A DNA stretch of 64,000 bases from Paracoccus onchidii (GCF_028294535.1 NZ_JAQBIE010000002.1:124001-188000); one strand, 5' to 3'; shown: positions 7,935-17,966, counted from the first letter of the stretch. Made by a program: numbers and translations. The notes: generated by a model not told the origin, from the letters alone.

Positions 7935-9440
7935 TCAGATGTCTTCGCGTTGCTTGTCGACCTGGTTCAGATGCCCAAGGTCGACGCGCGCAAACCCGGT
8001 GCCCTTGCGATAGGACCAACTCAGCCCGACCGAGGTCGCCAGATAGGCGTCATCCTGTTCCGCCTGCAGCTCCGCCTGGGGATAGGCCGGCAATATCCAA
8101 AACTTCATCAACAGCACATAAAGCACCAGCCCCAGAGGAAAGCCGATCAGGATCGCGTATTGCGAATACCACGCCGCGATGCCGCCCGCGACACACCACG
8201 CGATCAGTCCGGCGGGATTGAAGCCACCCGCATAGCTGAACTGACCGTCCATCTGATATAACGCGGGAACATTCAGGCGGCGGCGGCGCAACACATAGTA
8301 ATCCGCAATCATGATTCCTCCGATCGCTGACAGGAACGCGCCGTAATACCCCAGAAAAACAAACAGGTTATCCAGCAATTTCCATGGCATGCACAAGGTT
8401 CCGACGATCCCGGCAATGACCACCGCCATCTTGTAGTTGATCACACGCGGCGCGAAATTGATGAATGTCAGCGCAGAGGGGATCAGATTGGCCGAGTTGT
8501 TGGTTGACCACTGCGCCAATACAACCAACGCCAACAGCAAGACCAGCGACACACCCTGACCCTGGCCCTGAATAACCTCGACCGGGTTCCAGTTGCCGGT
8601 CGCGATAAAGCTGACCGCTCCGATCCCCGCGATCAGACCCTGCGTAACGGGCAAAGCCAGCAATTGCGCCAGAAACACCTTGCGGTTGCGGCGGGTGAAC
8701 CGGCGGGTGCCGGGTTCGACCTGCAAAAAGCGGGTCAGGTTCGGAATGTCGATTGCAAGGGTCGACCAGAAAGCCATGTTCGAAACGAACAGCACCGCAA
8801 CACTCATCTGGCCGGTTCCCTGCCAGGTCCAGATATTGATGCCTTCTGTCTGCGCCACACCTTCAAGCGTGAAATACATCCAGACCGATATGGCCAGAAT
8901 CGCCGGCGCAGCCAGCGAGGCCAGACGTTCAACGGATTTAATCCCCATGGCGGTATTGGCGACCTGTAGCGCGGCGAACACGACATACCAAAGGGCCCAG
9001 CCGTCAAAGCCCAGGAAATACTGTCCGATCCCGTTCAATGCCAGTGCGCCCAGATATGTCTGGATACCGAACCACATCGCGGCAACCACCCCGCGCGACA
9101 ACGCCGGCAGATGTGTGCCCCGCACACCAAAGGGCGCGCGCAGATACACGGCAAAGGACAGGCCATGTTCGGTGCCGATATCGGCGGTCAATAACATGAA
9201 CGCCCCGATCACCAGGTTCGCCAACGCAATGATGGCAATGACATTGATCAGGGGAATACCCCCTTCGACGCCACCCGCACCAAGCGAATAGGTCGCGATG
9301 ATGACGGCGATACCGACCCAGATCCAGGCATAGCCCAGCATCCCGATCGGTCTTTGATTGAGGCTGGTTGGCAGGATCGATTCCTCGATCAGCATTTCCG
9401 AGCGACCCCTGTCCTGAGTGGAAGGTTGCGTTGGATCCAT
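7935..9440 (-). CDS. NCS1 family nucleobase/hydantoin-type permease
   Basis: 501-aa inner-membrane symporter with about 12 hydrophobic segments. Family landmarks seen are the N-terminal IGMLGYAWIWVGI stretch, AAMWFGIQTYLGA near residue 120, WSTNNSANLIPS near residue 310, and GIMIADYYVLRRR near residue 380. NCS1 carriers import cytosine, uracil, allantoin, hydantoins, thiamine precursors or related N-heterocycles with Na+ or H+. It is the last gene of a minus-strand series with the molybdenum hydroxylase genes, 172 nt downstream of iorB-like, so the transported heterocycle may be their substrate. Followed by a clear hairpin terminator. Confidence 0.92.
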   Translation of the reverse strand: MDPTQPSTQDRGRSEMLIEESILPTSLNQRPIGMLGYAWIWVGIAVIIATYSLGAGGVEGGIPLINVIAIIALANLVIGAFMLLTADIGTEHGLSFAVYLRAPFGVRGTHLPALSRGVVAAMWFGIQTYLGALALNGIGQYFLGFDGWALWYVVFAALQVANTAMGIKSVERLASLAAPAILAISVWMYFTLEGVAQTEGINIWTWQGTGQMSVAVLFVSNMAFWSTLAIDIPNLTRFLQVEPGTRRFTRRNRKVFLAQLLALPVTQGLIAGIGAVSFIATGNWNPVEVIQGQGQGVSLVLLLALVVLAQWSTNNSANLIPSALTFINFAPRVINYKMAVVIAGIVGTLCMPWKLLDNLFVFLGYYGAFLSAIGGIMIADYYVLRRRRLNVPALYQMDGQFSYAGGFNPAGLIAWCVAGGIAAWYSQYAILIGFPLGLVLYVLLMKFWILPAYPQAELQAEQDDAYLATSVGLSWSYRKGTGFARVDLGHLNQVDKQREDI

Positions 9441-9612
9441 GATACTTCACCCTGTCGATTGTCGTGACACTGCATGACCATGACGGGAAATCGGGCGCAA
9501 GCTTTGATCCGGCCGCACATATGCCTGAGGGCGACAAAGCCGGATCTTCGGGCAGGATTGCCCCGACATCGGCATTTGTCGCCTTTGATCGCCTGACCGC
9601 AAGATGATTCCT

Positions 9613-11856
9613 TCAGACGAAATCGATATGGTTATAGAAGGGCATTTCGCGAATGCGCTGCCCGGTTGCGGCGAAGATCGCGTTTCCGAGGGCCGGGGCG
9701 GATGGCGGAATGGGCGGTTCGCCGAAACCGCGAATCTGCGGATTATTTTCCAGTGCGCGGAATTCGATCGGCGGGCATTGCCACATGCGCATCCCTTCAT
9801 GGGCATGGTAGTTGTCTTGTTCGGCCATGCCGTCCGAATAGGTGATTTCGCAATTGATCGCGTGGCCAAGGCCAAAGACCGTACCGCCCTGCGCAAGGTT
9901 TTCCAGGTTCACCGGGTCAATGACCTTGCCCACATCGGCAGCCAGCCAAACGTGATCCAGCCTGATGCCCGCATCGGTATTGGTGACTTCGACAACCGTC
10001 GCAACGGCGACCCCGAAAGCAAAGCCATAGGCCACCCCGCGCCCCTTGCCTTCGCCCAGCTGCGCACCATTCCAGCTGCACATATCCCCCACGGCTTCCA
10101 GCACCTTGACCGAAACATCATGCCCCATCAGGCGGATACGTTCCTCCAACGGATCCGCCCCGGCGGCGTGGATGACCTCGTCCAGCAGGGTTTCATAGAT
10201 GAAGACGTTCGGCCCGGCACCCACGGCGCGCCACGACGACACCGGTGCAAGCGCCTCGGTGCGATAGGATCGCACGCGCAGGTTGGGCAGGTTGAACATC
10301 GGCGCATCCCAGGCGCCTTCATGCAACTGAGCATCCGGCCCCGGAAGGCTTAACCCCATCCGCCCCATCTGGCTGCGCATCACCGATTGCCCGGCGATCT
10401 GCACATCCAAAGAAGTGACCCTGCCGTCCTTGTGCTTGGCCACACCCCGCCCCATCGTGATGTGGCGGGGAAAATCATGGGCGAAATCCTCTTCGCGCGA
10501 ATAGGTCATCTGGATTGGCGTGCCGCGCATCCGGTTGGCGATCTCGGCGGCCTGCTTGACGAATTCGAATTCCAGCCGATGACCAAAACTGCCGCCAATG
10601 AACATGTTGTGCAGGTGCACGTTGTCAACGTCATGGCCAGTAATGTCCGCGACCTTCTGTTCAACCATCATCTGGACCTGATGGCCCGTCCAGATATCCA
10701 CGCGCTCGTCAGTGACAAGGATCGTGGCATTCAGCGGTTCAAGCGGCGCATGGGCGATGTAAGGTGAACGATATTCGCCGGCCACCTCTTGCCCCTCTGC
10801 TGCATCCACATCGCCTTCGACACGTGCCTCGGCATTCAGGTGCTGGTCGTTGAACATGCCCGCCAGATGTTGCCAATGCTGGTCCTGCTCTGCGGGATAA
10901 GGCGCATCGCCCCAGTCGAATTCAATCGCGTTCGCGGCCTGAATGGCGCGCCAAGTGTTGTTTGCAACCACCGCGACCCCGCCGGTGATTTCAAGGATCT
11001 CAATGACACCGGGCATGTCCGATGCGGCCGAGGCATCATAGCTGCGCATGGCGCCGCCCTGTCGCGGGTTCATCTTGACGGTGGCATGCAGCATGCCCTC
11101 GGTGCGGAAATCGATGCCATATGTCAGGGTACCGGTCGACTTGGCCACCATGTCGACGCGTTGCCGGGGTTTGCCGATGATTGTCCAGTCTTTCGGATCG
11201 CGCAGCGAAACCCCGGTCACCGGCTCGATCTTCGCAGCAAGGCCGGCCAGCGCGGTATAGGCCAATTCGGTCCCGTCAGGCATGATCACCGCACCATGCG
11301 CCGTCCGCAGCTGATCAACCGGCACACCGCTTTGTTGCGAAGCCGCCAGCTTCAGCGTCTCGCGCGCGGTGGCCCCGGCGTGGCGCAGCTTGTCATAACT
11401 GTCGGGAATGGCCGACGACCCGCCGGTGATCATCATCGGCAGTGCCAGCTTGCCGACTCCGCCAAGAAAACCGCGCACGCCTTGCGCCAGCGGACTGTTG
11501 TCATACATCGGATACCCTGCCATCGCGTCCGTGGCCGCGCGATTGTAATAGGCCTTGTCCGGGGCACCGAAACTAATGTCGACCTGATCGAGATCAACGT
11601 CCAGCTCTTCGGCGATCAATGCCGCCTGTGCCGAAAAGATGCCCTGCCCCTTGTCGGCATGGCTGGCGATCAACGTGATTTTCTGGTTATCGACGATCAC
11701 CCACGGATTGAAACTGGCCGAGCCGTCAGGAAGGCCGTCAAGATTGGGATTGTCGAAGGGTCGGCGCGCGGCATAGACGCCAAAGGCAACGCCCCCCACC
11801 ACGGCAGCGGATCCGATCAGGAAGGTACGTCGGGCGATTTTACCGATACTCGGCAT
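9613..11856 (-). CDS. molybdopterin-binding subunit of a xanthine-dehydrogenase-family hydroxylase (IorB type)
   Basis: 747-aa protein. A Tat signal ([15 protein letters not shown], residues 7-21) precedes the Ald_Xan_dh/MoCoBD domains, indicating folded export to the periplasm. IorB-like features include SWRAVGAG before the FIYETLLDE helix near residue 545 and the duplicated domain organisation of isoquinoline 1-oxidoreductase beta subunits. These enzymes hydroxylate N-heteroaromatics or oxidise aldehydes with water as oxygen source, sending electrons via a 2Fe-2S subunit to cytochrome c. The partner 2Fe-2S gene ends 3 nt upstream. No FAD subunit and no cytochrome gene are adjacent, so the acceptor is encoded elsewhere. 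Substrate unknown. Confidence 0.93.
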   Translation of the reverse strand: MPSIGKIARRTFLIGSAAVVGGVAFGVYAARRPFDNPNLDGLPDGSASFNPWVIVDNQKITLIASHADKGQGIFSAQAALIAEELDVDLDQVDISFGAPDKAYYNRAATDAMAGYPMYDNSPLAQGVRGFLGGVGKLALPMMITGGSSAIPDSYDKLRHAGATARETLKLAASQQSGVPVDQLRTAHGAVIMPDGTELAYTALAGLAAKIEPVTGVSLRDPKDWTIIGKPRQRVDMVAKSTGTLTYGIDFRTEGMLHATVKMNPRQGGAMRSYDASAASDMPGVIEILEITGGVAVVANNTWRAIQAANAIEFDWGDAPYPAEQDQHWQHLAGMFNDQHLNAEARVEGDVDAAEGQEVAGEYRSPYIAHAPLEPLNATILVTDERVDIWTGHQVQMMVEQKVADITGHDVDNVHLHNMFIGGSFGHRLEFEFVKQAAEIANRMRGTPIQMTYSREEDFAHDFPRHITMGRGVAKHKDGRVTSLDVQIAGQSVMRSQMGRMGLSLPGPDAQLHEGAWDAPMFNLPNLRVRSYRTEALAPVSSWRAVGAGPNVFIYETLLDEVIHAAGADPLEERIRLMGHDVSVKVLEAVGDMCSWNGAQLGEGKGRGVAYGFAFGVAVATVVEVTNTDAGIRLDHVWLAADVGKVIDPVNLENLAQGGTVFGLGHAINCEITYSDGMAEQDNYHAHEGMRMWQCPPIEFRALENNPQIRGFGEPPIPPSAPALGNAIFAATGQRIREMPFYNHIDFV

Positions 11857-11859
11857 GGA

Positions 11860-12321
11860 TCAGACCTCCTGCAGTTTCTTGGCGGCGGCATGAATCGCGG
11901 CGCGAATACGGGGATAGGTGCCGCAACGGCACAGATTGCCGGACATCGCTGCATCAATATCGCCATCCGTGGGATCGGGGTTCATACTCAACAGCGATGC
12001 CGCCTGCATGATCTGCCCCGCCTGGCAATATCCGCATTGCGCGACCTGATGTTCGATCCATGCCTGCTGCACCGCGTGCAGGGATCGGGGCTGGCCCAGC
12101 CCCTCGATGGTCGTTACCTCTGCCCCCTCCAGATCGCCCGCCACCACCTGGCAGGACCGCACGGCCGTGCCATCCACATGGACGGTGCAGGCACCGCATT
12201 GCGCAATGCCACAGCCATATTTCGGGCCGGTGATGTTTAACTCGTCCCTCAAAATCCACAGAAGAGGCATGTCAGGCTCGACATCGACCTCATATGTTCC
12301 GCCATTCACGATCAGTCGCAT
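11860..12321 (-). CDS. 2Fe-2S subunit of molybdenum hydroxylase (IorA type)
   Basis: 153 aa from the ATG at 12321, chosen because it has an AGGAAAGG ribosome-binding site; the longer frame to 12369 adds an untypical basic tail. The plant-type ferredoxin cluster is [13 protein letters not shown] plus a later C (SCQVV). The helical second cluster is CGYCQAG and CRCGTY. It relays electrons from the molybdenum centre of the following subunit. The gene sits alone at the head of the operon, divergent from the M20 hydrolase at 12502; the 180-bp gap probably contains both promoters. Confidence 0.94.
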   Translation of the reverse strand: MRLIVNGGTYEVDVEPDMPLLWILRDELNITGPKYGCGIAQCGACTVHVDGTAVRSCQVVAGDLEGAEVTTIEGLGQPRSLHAVQQAWIEHQVAQCGYCQAGQIMQAASLLSMNPDPTDGDIDAAMSGNLCRCGTYPRIRAAIHAAAKKLQEV

Positions 12322-12501
12322 TTCGCTGCCTTTCCTGCTGGCCCTTCGGCTGAACCTATCGGATATCATGCAATCAGGAAAATGGCCGAACGTGCCAATC
12401 TACTGGCAAATGACGCCACGAAAGGCCGCGATGACGGATGTTATTGATCGTCGCCGGACAAACTGCAAAACCTCGTTGCGGCAACTTAGGAAAGGCTGAT
12501 C

Positions 12502-13608
12502 ATGCCCGAACTCGACGTCATTCAGCTGACACGACGATTGTTGGCATTCGACACGATCAATCCGCCCGGTCGCGAAAAGGATGCAATGCAATTCTGTGCA
12601 GAACTGCTTCGTGACATCGGGTTCGAGGTAAAGCTGGTTGATCATGACCAGAACCGTGCCAGCCTGATCGCCACCCGAGGCACGGGTGCGGATCAGGGCC
12701 TGTGGTTCAGCGGCCATCTTGACACCGTGCCGCTGGGGCTTGCGCCTTGGCGCAAATCCCCGCATGGCGGACAGGTGGACGGCGATCGCCTTTACGGACG
12801 CGGCAGCAGCGACATGAAGGGCGGAATCGCGGCATTTCTTTGCGCTGCCGCGCAGCGACCGGACGCGGATCGCATTGGCGTCATTCTGACAGCCGGCGAA
12901 GAAACCGGCTGCGACGGTGCGCGATGGCTGGCGCAATCAGGAAACCTGCCGCAAGCAGGGGCGCTGATCGTCGGAGAATCGACCGACAACCGGCCTTTGG
13001 CAGGCCACAAGGGCGTGTTGTGGCTAAAGTTGTCGGCCATAGGGCAGACCGCGCATGGCGCCACGCCGGAACTGGGCCATAACGCTATCGCGCTGATGGC
13101 GCCGACATTGGCCAGACTGGCCCAGCATGACCCGAATTTCCAACATCCGCTGATGGGTCGTGCAACCAGCAATCTGGGAACCCTGCACGCCGGCATCAAC
13201 GTCAATTCGGTTCCCGACCTGTGCGAGCTGTGCATTGATTTGCGATCAGTGACAGGCGTGTCGCATGAAGTGCTGACCAAGGGCGTGCAGGATCTGTGCG
13301 ACCCCGGCATCACGATCGAACCATTACTGGATCTGGGCGCGGTCTGGACCGAGCCCGGTCAGCGCTGGTTTTCCCGTGCATCGGAACTGTTGGGCAGATT
13401 GACAGGCGCGGCGGCAGGCCCGCTTTGCGCCAATTACTTCACCGATGCGTCCATCCTGAAACCGGCAATGGGCAACCCGCCCGTGATGATCCTTGGTCCC
13501 GGATCAGTCGATCAGCCCCACAGCACCGATGAATATGTGCTGGTCTCCCGCCTGAAACAGGCGACCCGCCTTTATGGCGCGCTGATCTCTGACTGGTCCG
13601 GTCCGTAA
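12502..13608 (+). CDS. M20 family metallohydrolase (ArgE/DapE-like)
   Basis: 368-aa cytosolic amidohydrolase/peptidase. Metal-site motifs are in order: GHLDTVPLG near residue 73, GRGSSDMKGGIAAF near residue 100, TAGEETG near residue 132. A dimerisation domain follows (GHKGVLWLKLSAIGQTAHGATPE). The family hydrolyses N-acyl or carbamoyl amino-acid-like bonds using two zinc or cobalt ions. Its position between the heterocycle hydroxylase and TenA genes suggests cleavage of an amide or acyl derivative in the same pathway, which is inference. The last 37 nt overlap the convergent tenA-like gene. Confidence 0.92.
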   Translation: MPELDVIQLTRRLLAFDTINPPGREKDAMQFCAELLRDIGFEVKLVDHDQNRASLIATRGTGADQGLWFSGHLDTVPLGLAPWRKSPHGGQVDGDRLYGRGSSDMKGGIAAFLCAAAQRPDADRIGVILTAGEETGCDGARWLAQSGNLPQAGALIVGESTDNRPLAGHKGVLWLKLSAIGQTAHGATPELGHNAIALMAPTLARLAQHDPNFQHPLMGRATSNLGTLHAGINVNSVPDLCELCIDLRSVTGVSHEVLTKGVQDLCDPGITIEPLLDLGAVWTEPGQRWFSRASELLGRLTGAAAGPLCANYFTDASILKPAMGNPPVMILGPGSVDQPHSTDEYVLVSRLKQATRLYGALISDWSGP

Positions 13609-14255
13609 GCCGCGTCGTGAAAGGCAATCTCCAACCGCTGGACATGACCAAAGACGGTCACGGCAGCATCTTGTGCCGCGTCGTCCATGTCATGCCCAAG
13701 CCTATCCAGCCGATCCCGCAACCATTGCGCTTGGGCGGCAAAACCCGCATCCGCATGCAAACCCACCCAATCGGCCAACATCGGATCAGAAATGCTCGCC
13801 TGCGCCGCGCGCCGGCACCATGTCCAATACATCCATTCCGCCGCAAACATCGCCGTCAGGATCTCGGCGAAGCTACCATGCCGCGCGATGTCCAACATCC
13901 CGTCGCGAAAGGCGGCGACACGGGGATCAGACTGCAGGTCAGGGTCGGGCGACAGCCCGCGCATCTCATATGCCATCTCGAAATAGGGCATCTGCTGATT
14001 GGCCAGCGCGTCCAGCGACGCAATCAGCTTGCGCCGGTCGGCCAGATCCTCCGATCTGGCCACCGCATACCCGAATATCGCGATGGCTGTTTCGACAAAC
14101 GCGCCCTCGATCAACAAGTAGCGGTCAAAAACCGGCGCGGGCAGAGAATCGGCCTCGATGTCGCGAACAAAGCGATGTTCGATCATGGCCTCGAAACTGA
14201 CGGCTTCCTGCGTCAACATACGCGCAGTAAGCTGGGGCCGCTGCGACTTAGTCAC
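13572..14255 (-). CDS. TenA family protein lacking the catalytic cysteine (TenA_E-like)
   Basis: 227 aa, all-helical TenA/thiaminase II fold: FVRDIEADSLPAPVFDRYL near the N terminus, FAAEWMYWTWCRRAA in the middle, and the conserved C-terminal glutamate in LEIAFHDAAY. TenA hydrolyses aminopyrimidine breakdown products of thiamine. The central TC-x-Y-x-x-Y segment with the catalytic cysteine of classical TenA is not present here (the segment reads RVAAFRDGML), so this belongs with the cysteine-less TenA_E type. Translationally coupled to the BtpA-like gene (8-nt overlap). Its place among sugar-catabolic genes is unusual. Confidence 0.85.
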   Translation of the reverse strand: MTKSQRPQLTARMLTQEAVSFEAMIEHRFVRDIEADSLPAPVFDRYLLIEGAFVETAIAIFGYAVARSEDLADRRKLIASLDALANQQMPYFEMAYEMRGLSPDPDLQSDPRVAAFRDGMLDIARHGSFAEILTAMFAAEWMYWTWCRRAAQASISDPMLADWVGLHADAGFAAQAQWLRDRLDRLGHDMDDAAQDAAVTVFGHVQRLEIAFHDAAYGPDQSEISAP

Positions 14256-15090
14256 CTAGCCCCTCCTGCGCCGCGTCCACGAAACGACGCACCCGCTCTG
14301 GATCAACCGGATTCCACCAGACTCCGCCCTCTTTCAGCGAAGACGCCACGATCACGCCATCGGTCAGACGCAGGATCTGAACGATATTGTCTTCACTGAC
14401 CCCGGAACCCACCAACAGTGGCAGATGCGTCGCCTCTTTGATCTCGCGTATTTCGGATTCGGTCGCGGCATTTCCCGTGCGCTGACCGGTAGCGATGATG
14501 CAGTCACTGTCAAAGAATGCCAGATCCCGCGTCAATTCTGGGATCGACCTGTCAGCCGTGATTGCATGCGCACCATGTTTGACATGCGCGTCGGTGAAAA
14601 TCCTGACCCGTTCTGCGCGCAAAAGTGACCGATAGCGCATGGCCTCTGCGGCGCGCCCCTCCATGAAGCCCTCATTGGCGACATAGGCATTGGCCCATTG
14701 GTTGACGCGAATGAACTGGGCGCCACCCGCAACAGCCGTCGCCAGCGCAGGCAGGGCCGCATTGGCCAATACCGAAATCCCCAACGGTACGCCGAAGGCC
14801 TTTCGGATACGATCCGTGACCACCGCCATGCAGGCCGGGGTTTCATAGCCAATATCATCTGGCTTCGAAAAGGGAACATCGCCATGATTTTCCACGATCA
14901 ACCCATGGATTCCCCCTTCGATCAATCGCTCGGCATCGCGCATACAGGCGTCAATGATATCATCCATATCTGCACCCTGATAGCGTGGCGACCCGGGGAA
15001 GGCCGGGCAATGGATCATACCGATAAGTGCCTTGTCTCGTTGGAAAATTTCCTTTATCACACCAGAGGTGCGGTCCGATATTAGCTGCAT
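14248..15090 (-). CDS. BtpA/SgcQ family TIM-barrel protein
   Basis: 280 aa with the BtpA signature: ALIGMIHCPAFPGSP near residue 20, GIHGLIVENHGDVPF near 60, GAQFIRVNQWANAYVANEG, HVKHGAHA and VGSGVSEDN. It is a predicted TIM barrel related to phosphate-binding barrels. BtpA was named for photosystem I accumulation in cyanobacteria, but most bacterial members (SgcQ type) lie in sugar operons and their reaction is unknown. Here it heads the two-gene operon with TenA and is divergent from the PfkB kinase (57 nt between starts), suggesting that a phosphorylated intermediate made by the kinase is its substrate. Confidence 0.9.
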   Translation of the reverse strand: MQLISDRTSGVIKEIFQRDKALIGMIHCPAFPGSPRYQGADMDDIIDACMRDAERLIEGGIHGLIVENHGDVPFSKPDDIGYETPACMAVVTDRIRKAFGVPLGISVLANAALPALATAVAGGAQFIRVNQWANAYVANEGFMEGRAAEAMRYRSLLRAERVRIFTDAHVKHGAHAITADRSIPELTRDLAFFDSDCIIATGQRTGNAATESEIREIKEATHLPLLVGSGVSEDNIVQILRLTDGVIVASSLKEGGVWWNPVDPERVRRFVDAAQEGLGD

Positions 15091-15147
15091 TGGTCACGTC
15101 CTTTCGAAACAGGGAATTCGGTTGCGCGGCTGGAAGGAGATCGCATC

Positions 15148-16023
15148 ATGAGAGTGTTCGTCATCGGCAATGCCGCACTGGACGAAACCTTGTCGATCAC
15201 GGATTTTCCCCAACCCGGCGCATCGATCTTTGGTCGTTTGATGTCGCGCGACCTCGGTGGAAAGGGCCTGAACCAGGCCGTTGCCCTGGCGCGCACGGGT
15301 CTTGATTGTACATTGACAGCAGCGGTTGGTGCCGATGGCCGCGGCCGGGAAATTGCCGCGCGGCTGGCATCGGAACCCGTTGCCGCCGATCTGGTCAGCA
15401 TCGCGGATGTCGGCACCGATTTCTCGACGATCCTCATGACGGGCGATGAAAACGCCATCATTACGACGCGCGAGGCGGCAACGTCCTTGACACCGGACCA
15501 GGTGCGCCGGGCCCTTGCGCCTGCGCAGCCCGGTGATCTGCTGGTCTTGCAGGGCAACCTGACCCTGGCGGCAAACCAGGCGGCGCTAGAGATGGCGCAG
15601 ACGCGCGGAATGCAAAGCGCGCTGAACCCCTCGCCCTTGCAAGATGGTTTCGCACCACTCTGGGGCCTGGTGCATACGGCATTCGTCAATGAAGGCGAGG
15701 CCGAAGCACTGGGCGGCATCGCCGCATTGCGGGAAGCCGGGGTCGAACGGGTCGTCCTGACCCTTGGTGATGCGGGCGCGGCCCTGATCGATGCCACGGG
15801 AAGGATCGATGCCCCGGCGCATCCTTGCGATGTGGTGGATACAACCGGCGCGGGGGATTGCTTCATGGCGGTTGCGCTGGCATCTGCGGCCCTGCGACGC
15901 ACGGCACTTGATGCCCGCGCACTGGACCACGCATCACGCGCCGCGGCCCATACCGTCGGCCGCCCCGGCACCGTCACGGCATTTCCCGACCGCGCGGAAA
16001 TGGCCGCGATCCTTGCGATGTAA
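15148..16023 (+). CDS. PfkB family carbohydrate kinase
   Basis: 291-aa ribokinase-like kinase. The N-terminal sugar-binding signature is GGKGLNQAVALARTG near residue 35. The C-terminal ATP/anion-hole motif is DTTGAGDCFMA with catalytic aspartate near residue 236. The PfkB family phosphorylates sugars, nucleosides or vitamin precursors. The gene is alone on the plus strand, divergent from BtpA/TenA and convergent with the ABC/phosphotriesterase operon, all apparently parts of one locus. A GC-rich bidirectional hairpin lies 60 nt downstream. Substrate unassigned; the N-terminal motif favours a ribokinase-type sugar over an adenosine kinase. Confidence 0.92.
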   Translation: MRVFVIGNAALDETLSITDFPQPGASIFGRLMSRDLGGKGLNQAVALARTGLDCTLTAAVGADGRGREIAARLASEPVAADLVSIADVGTDFSTILMTGDENAIITTREAATSLTPDQVRRALAPAQPGDLLVLQGNLTLAANQAALEMAQTRGMQSALNPSPLQDGFAPLWGLVHTAFVNEGEAEALGGIAALREAGVERVVLTLGDAGAALIDATGRIDAPAHPCDVVDTTGAGDCFMAVALASAALRRTALDARALDHASRAAAHTVGRPGTVTAFPDRAEMAAILAM

Positions 16024-16083
16024 CCCGCCCGGCCAGCGCGGTTCGGCGCGCGCAACACGTCAATACCATCCCCACGAATGCAG

Positions 16084-16111
16084 GCGAGGCGCGCGGAATT
16101 GCGCGCCTCGC
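16084..16111. terminator. bidirectional stem-loop between convergent genes
   Basis: Perfect 11-bp stem (GCGAGGCGCGC) with a 6-nt loop GGAATT, 60 nt after the PfkB stop and 11 nt after the stop of the convergent amidotransferase-like gene. No T-run on either side, but position and stability favour a terminator. Confidence 0.65.
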
Positions 16112-16122
16112 ATCTGGGACAT

Positions 16123-16884
16123 TCAGCGCGCAACAAGCCAGCCCAATACATTTTCCCACAGCCTCTTGTAACCGGGCCACGCGCAGAATTCAGGCGACAG
16201 CCAATGCGGCCCGATATCCGAGGTCCATGCGGCCGTTCGACCTTTGCCGTGCTGCCCCACCACAAGCAAGGGATGCCCCCCCTGATCCTGGGGAAGGCGC
16301 GCAACCACCGTCGCGCCCTCACGTGCCTCGACTTCATTGACCCCCAGAATTGGCGGCCACTCGCCTTCGACCCCCTCCAGGGTCGGATGATCGGCGATCA
16401 ACAGATCGGCGATGGCACCTTCGGGGATTTCAACCCTGTCATCCCAGGGCAGGCAAGTGACGGGCAAGACATCTTCAACCGCCGTCTTGCGCCAGCGCGC
16501 CTTGCCATCGATCCCCTGAAACGAGAAATACCCCCCCATCATGATCAGGTTGCCGCCTTCGGACACCCACTCTTTCAGCATTCTCAGCCGGTTCGGCACG
16601 GTTCTCGACCGCAGCCAGACATCGGGTGGCAACAGGAACGTGTTGGCACCAATATCCGACAGAATGATGATATCGTATTTCGCCAACCCTTCTTTCTCAA
16701 AAGGGAATCCTTCGGCGGCCTCATGCGCGGTCATGTAATCCACATCGAACGCGCTGCCCTTCAGCGCATTCAGCAGCGGCGTTGCCCCCGTGTGAAAATG
16801 CACCGATCCGAACTGGTCGAACCCCTTGAAGTGCGTTTCAGAGGTCGTCCAGCTTTCCCCCACCAACAAGACCTTGGTGTTCAT
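16123..16884 (-). CDS. glutamine-amidotransferase-fold protein (DUF1355/PF07090 type)
   Basis: 253-aa cytosolic protein with a class I glutamine-amidotransferase-like fold. It has KVLLVGESWTT at the N terminus, YDIIILSDIGANTFLLPP near residue 90, EGGNLIMMGGYFSFQG near 130, and GKGRTAAWTSDIGPHW near 215. The usual nucleophile elbow cysteine is not evident (the loop reads MMGGYFS), so glutaminase activity is doubtful. Such proteins occur beside sugar ABC transporters with no proven reaction. It is the last gene of the LacI-controlled operon, 20 nt after the phosphotriesterase-like gene, with an AAAGGAAA ribosome-binding site. Confidence 0.85.
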   Translation of the reverse strand: MNTKVLLVGESWTTSETHFKGFDQFGSVHFHTGATPLLNALKGSAFDVDYMTAHEAAEGFPFEKEGLAKYDIIILSDIGANTFLLPPDVWLRSRTVPNRLRMLKEWVSEGGNLIMMGGYFSFQGIDGKARWRKTAVEDVLPVTCLPWDDRVEIPEGAIADLLIADHPTLEGVEGEWPPILGVNEVEAREGATVVARLPQDQGGHPLLVVGQHGKGRTAAWTSDIGPHWLSPEFCAWPGYKRLWENVLGWLVAR

Positions 16885-16904
16885 GTCTTTTCCTTTCAGA
16901 TAAT

Positions 16905-17966
16905 TCAGATCGTGGCGTCAAAGACCCGTCGCGGGTTTGTCACCATCAATGTTTCGCAAAATGCCGGATCCATGCCGTGACGGATCAGACGGGGCAGAAA
17001 GTGTTTTGTCACGAAGCCATAGCCATTGCCGCCATAGCGGGTCAGCATCATCTTGATGAAAACGTCGTGGCTCAACAGAATGCGGTCGCCGTATCCGGCG
17101 CTGATCATTCCAAGGATCGCCACCGCAACCTGATCGTCTGAAGGGCACTGAACCCCTTGATCTGCATAAAAGAAATCCATGCCGATCATGTCGAATTCAA
17201 TGAACGCGCCACGTTGTGCCAATGTCGCCTGATAGACGGCATCCATATGCGACGGGTTCATGTGGCAAAGAACCGTATGACGCAGATCGGCCCCCTCTGA
17301 TTCCACGATGTCCAACACACGATGGCCCAGCCTGAACCAGCCCGGTAAATGCACCATCAAAGGCAAGCCGGTACGTCGTTGGGCCTGCGCGGCGCCACGC
17401 AGCGATCTTTCCTCTTCCGTTGTAAATTCGGCGGAAACACCGATCTCGCCGATCAGCCCGATCCTGGCATCGGTGCCGTCCACGCCGTTCAGCGCCTCGT
17501 CGACGATCTGATCGGCGATGTCATCGACCGACATGCCGGATATTTCCGACGGCATCGACGATGCCAGATAATATCCGGAACCCATGACAATCTGCACGCC
17601 GGTTTCTGCGGCGATCCGGCGCAGCTTTGTTGGTGAGCGCCCGATACCCCGGCATGTAGGGTCGACAATGCTGCGCCCCCCCAACGAGGCAAAGGCGCGC
17701 ACCTCGTCTATCGCGGTGTCCATCTCGTTCAGGGCAATATTGTGCCGGTTCACGAAGGGATCCTGCCGCAACTCCGACAAGATGGATGGGGTGATCGGCG
17801 CATCGGCCAGCCAGGCCCGATCCGGTTCCGGTTCATGCCACCAACACGAACAATCATTCTGCAGATGTTCGTGCATCAGGGTATGCCCCAGCTGATCGGA
17901 CGTTACGGGGCCGTCCACCGTCATCACGGATCCTGAATGCACATGGCAGAGGGAAAGCTCTGTCAT
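16905..17966 (-). CDS. phosphotriesterase family metal hydrolase
   Basis: 353 aa from the ATG at 17966, which overlaps the permease stop by 4 nt (ATGA). It is a PTE/PHP TIM barrel with all metal ligands visible: H32-E-H34 (LMHEHL), a glutamate in GEIG in place of carboxylated lysine, H in VHLPG, H in LCHMNPSH and D in LLSHD. Members are lactonases, phosphotriesterases or phospho-sugar hydrolases. In an ABC sugar operon, opening of a sugar lactone or hydrolysis of a sugar phosphate ester is the likely job. Precise substrate unknown. Confidence 0.92.
   Translation of the reverse strand: MTELSLCHVHSGSVMTVDGPVTSDQLGHTLMHEHLQNDCSCWWHEPEPDRAWLADAPITPSILSELRQDPFVNRHNIALNEMDTAIDEVRAFASLGGRSIVDPTCRGIGRSPTKLRRIAAETGVQIVMGSGYYLASSMPSEISGMSVDDIADQIVDEALNGVDGTDARIGLIGEIGVSAEFTTEEERSLRGAAQAQRRTGLPLMVHLPGWFRLGHRVLDIVESEGADLRHTVLCHMNPSHMDAVYQATLAQRGAFIEFDMIGMDFFYADQGVQCPSDDQVAVAILGMISAGYGDRILLSHDVFIKMMLTRYGGNGYGFVTKHFLPRLIRHGMDPAFCETLMVTNPRRVFDATI

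Noticed and set aside
15081..16337. 418-codon minus-strand frame opposite the PfkB kinase
   Set aside because: Arg/Ser/Ala-rich shadow of the kinase; no family resemblance.
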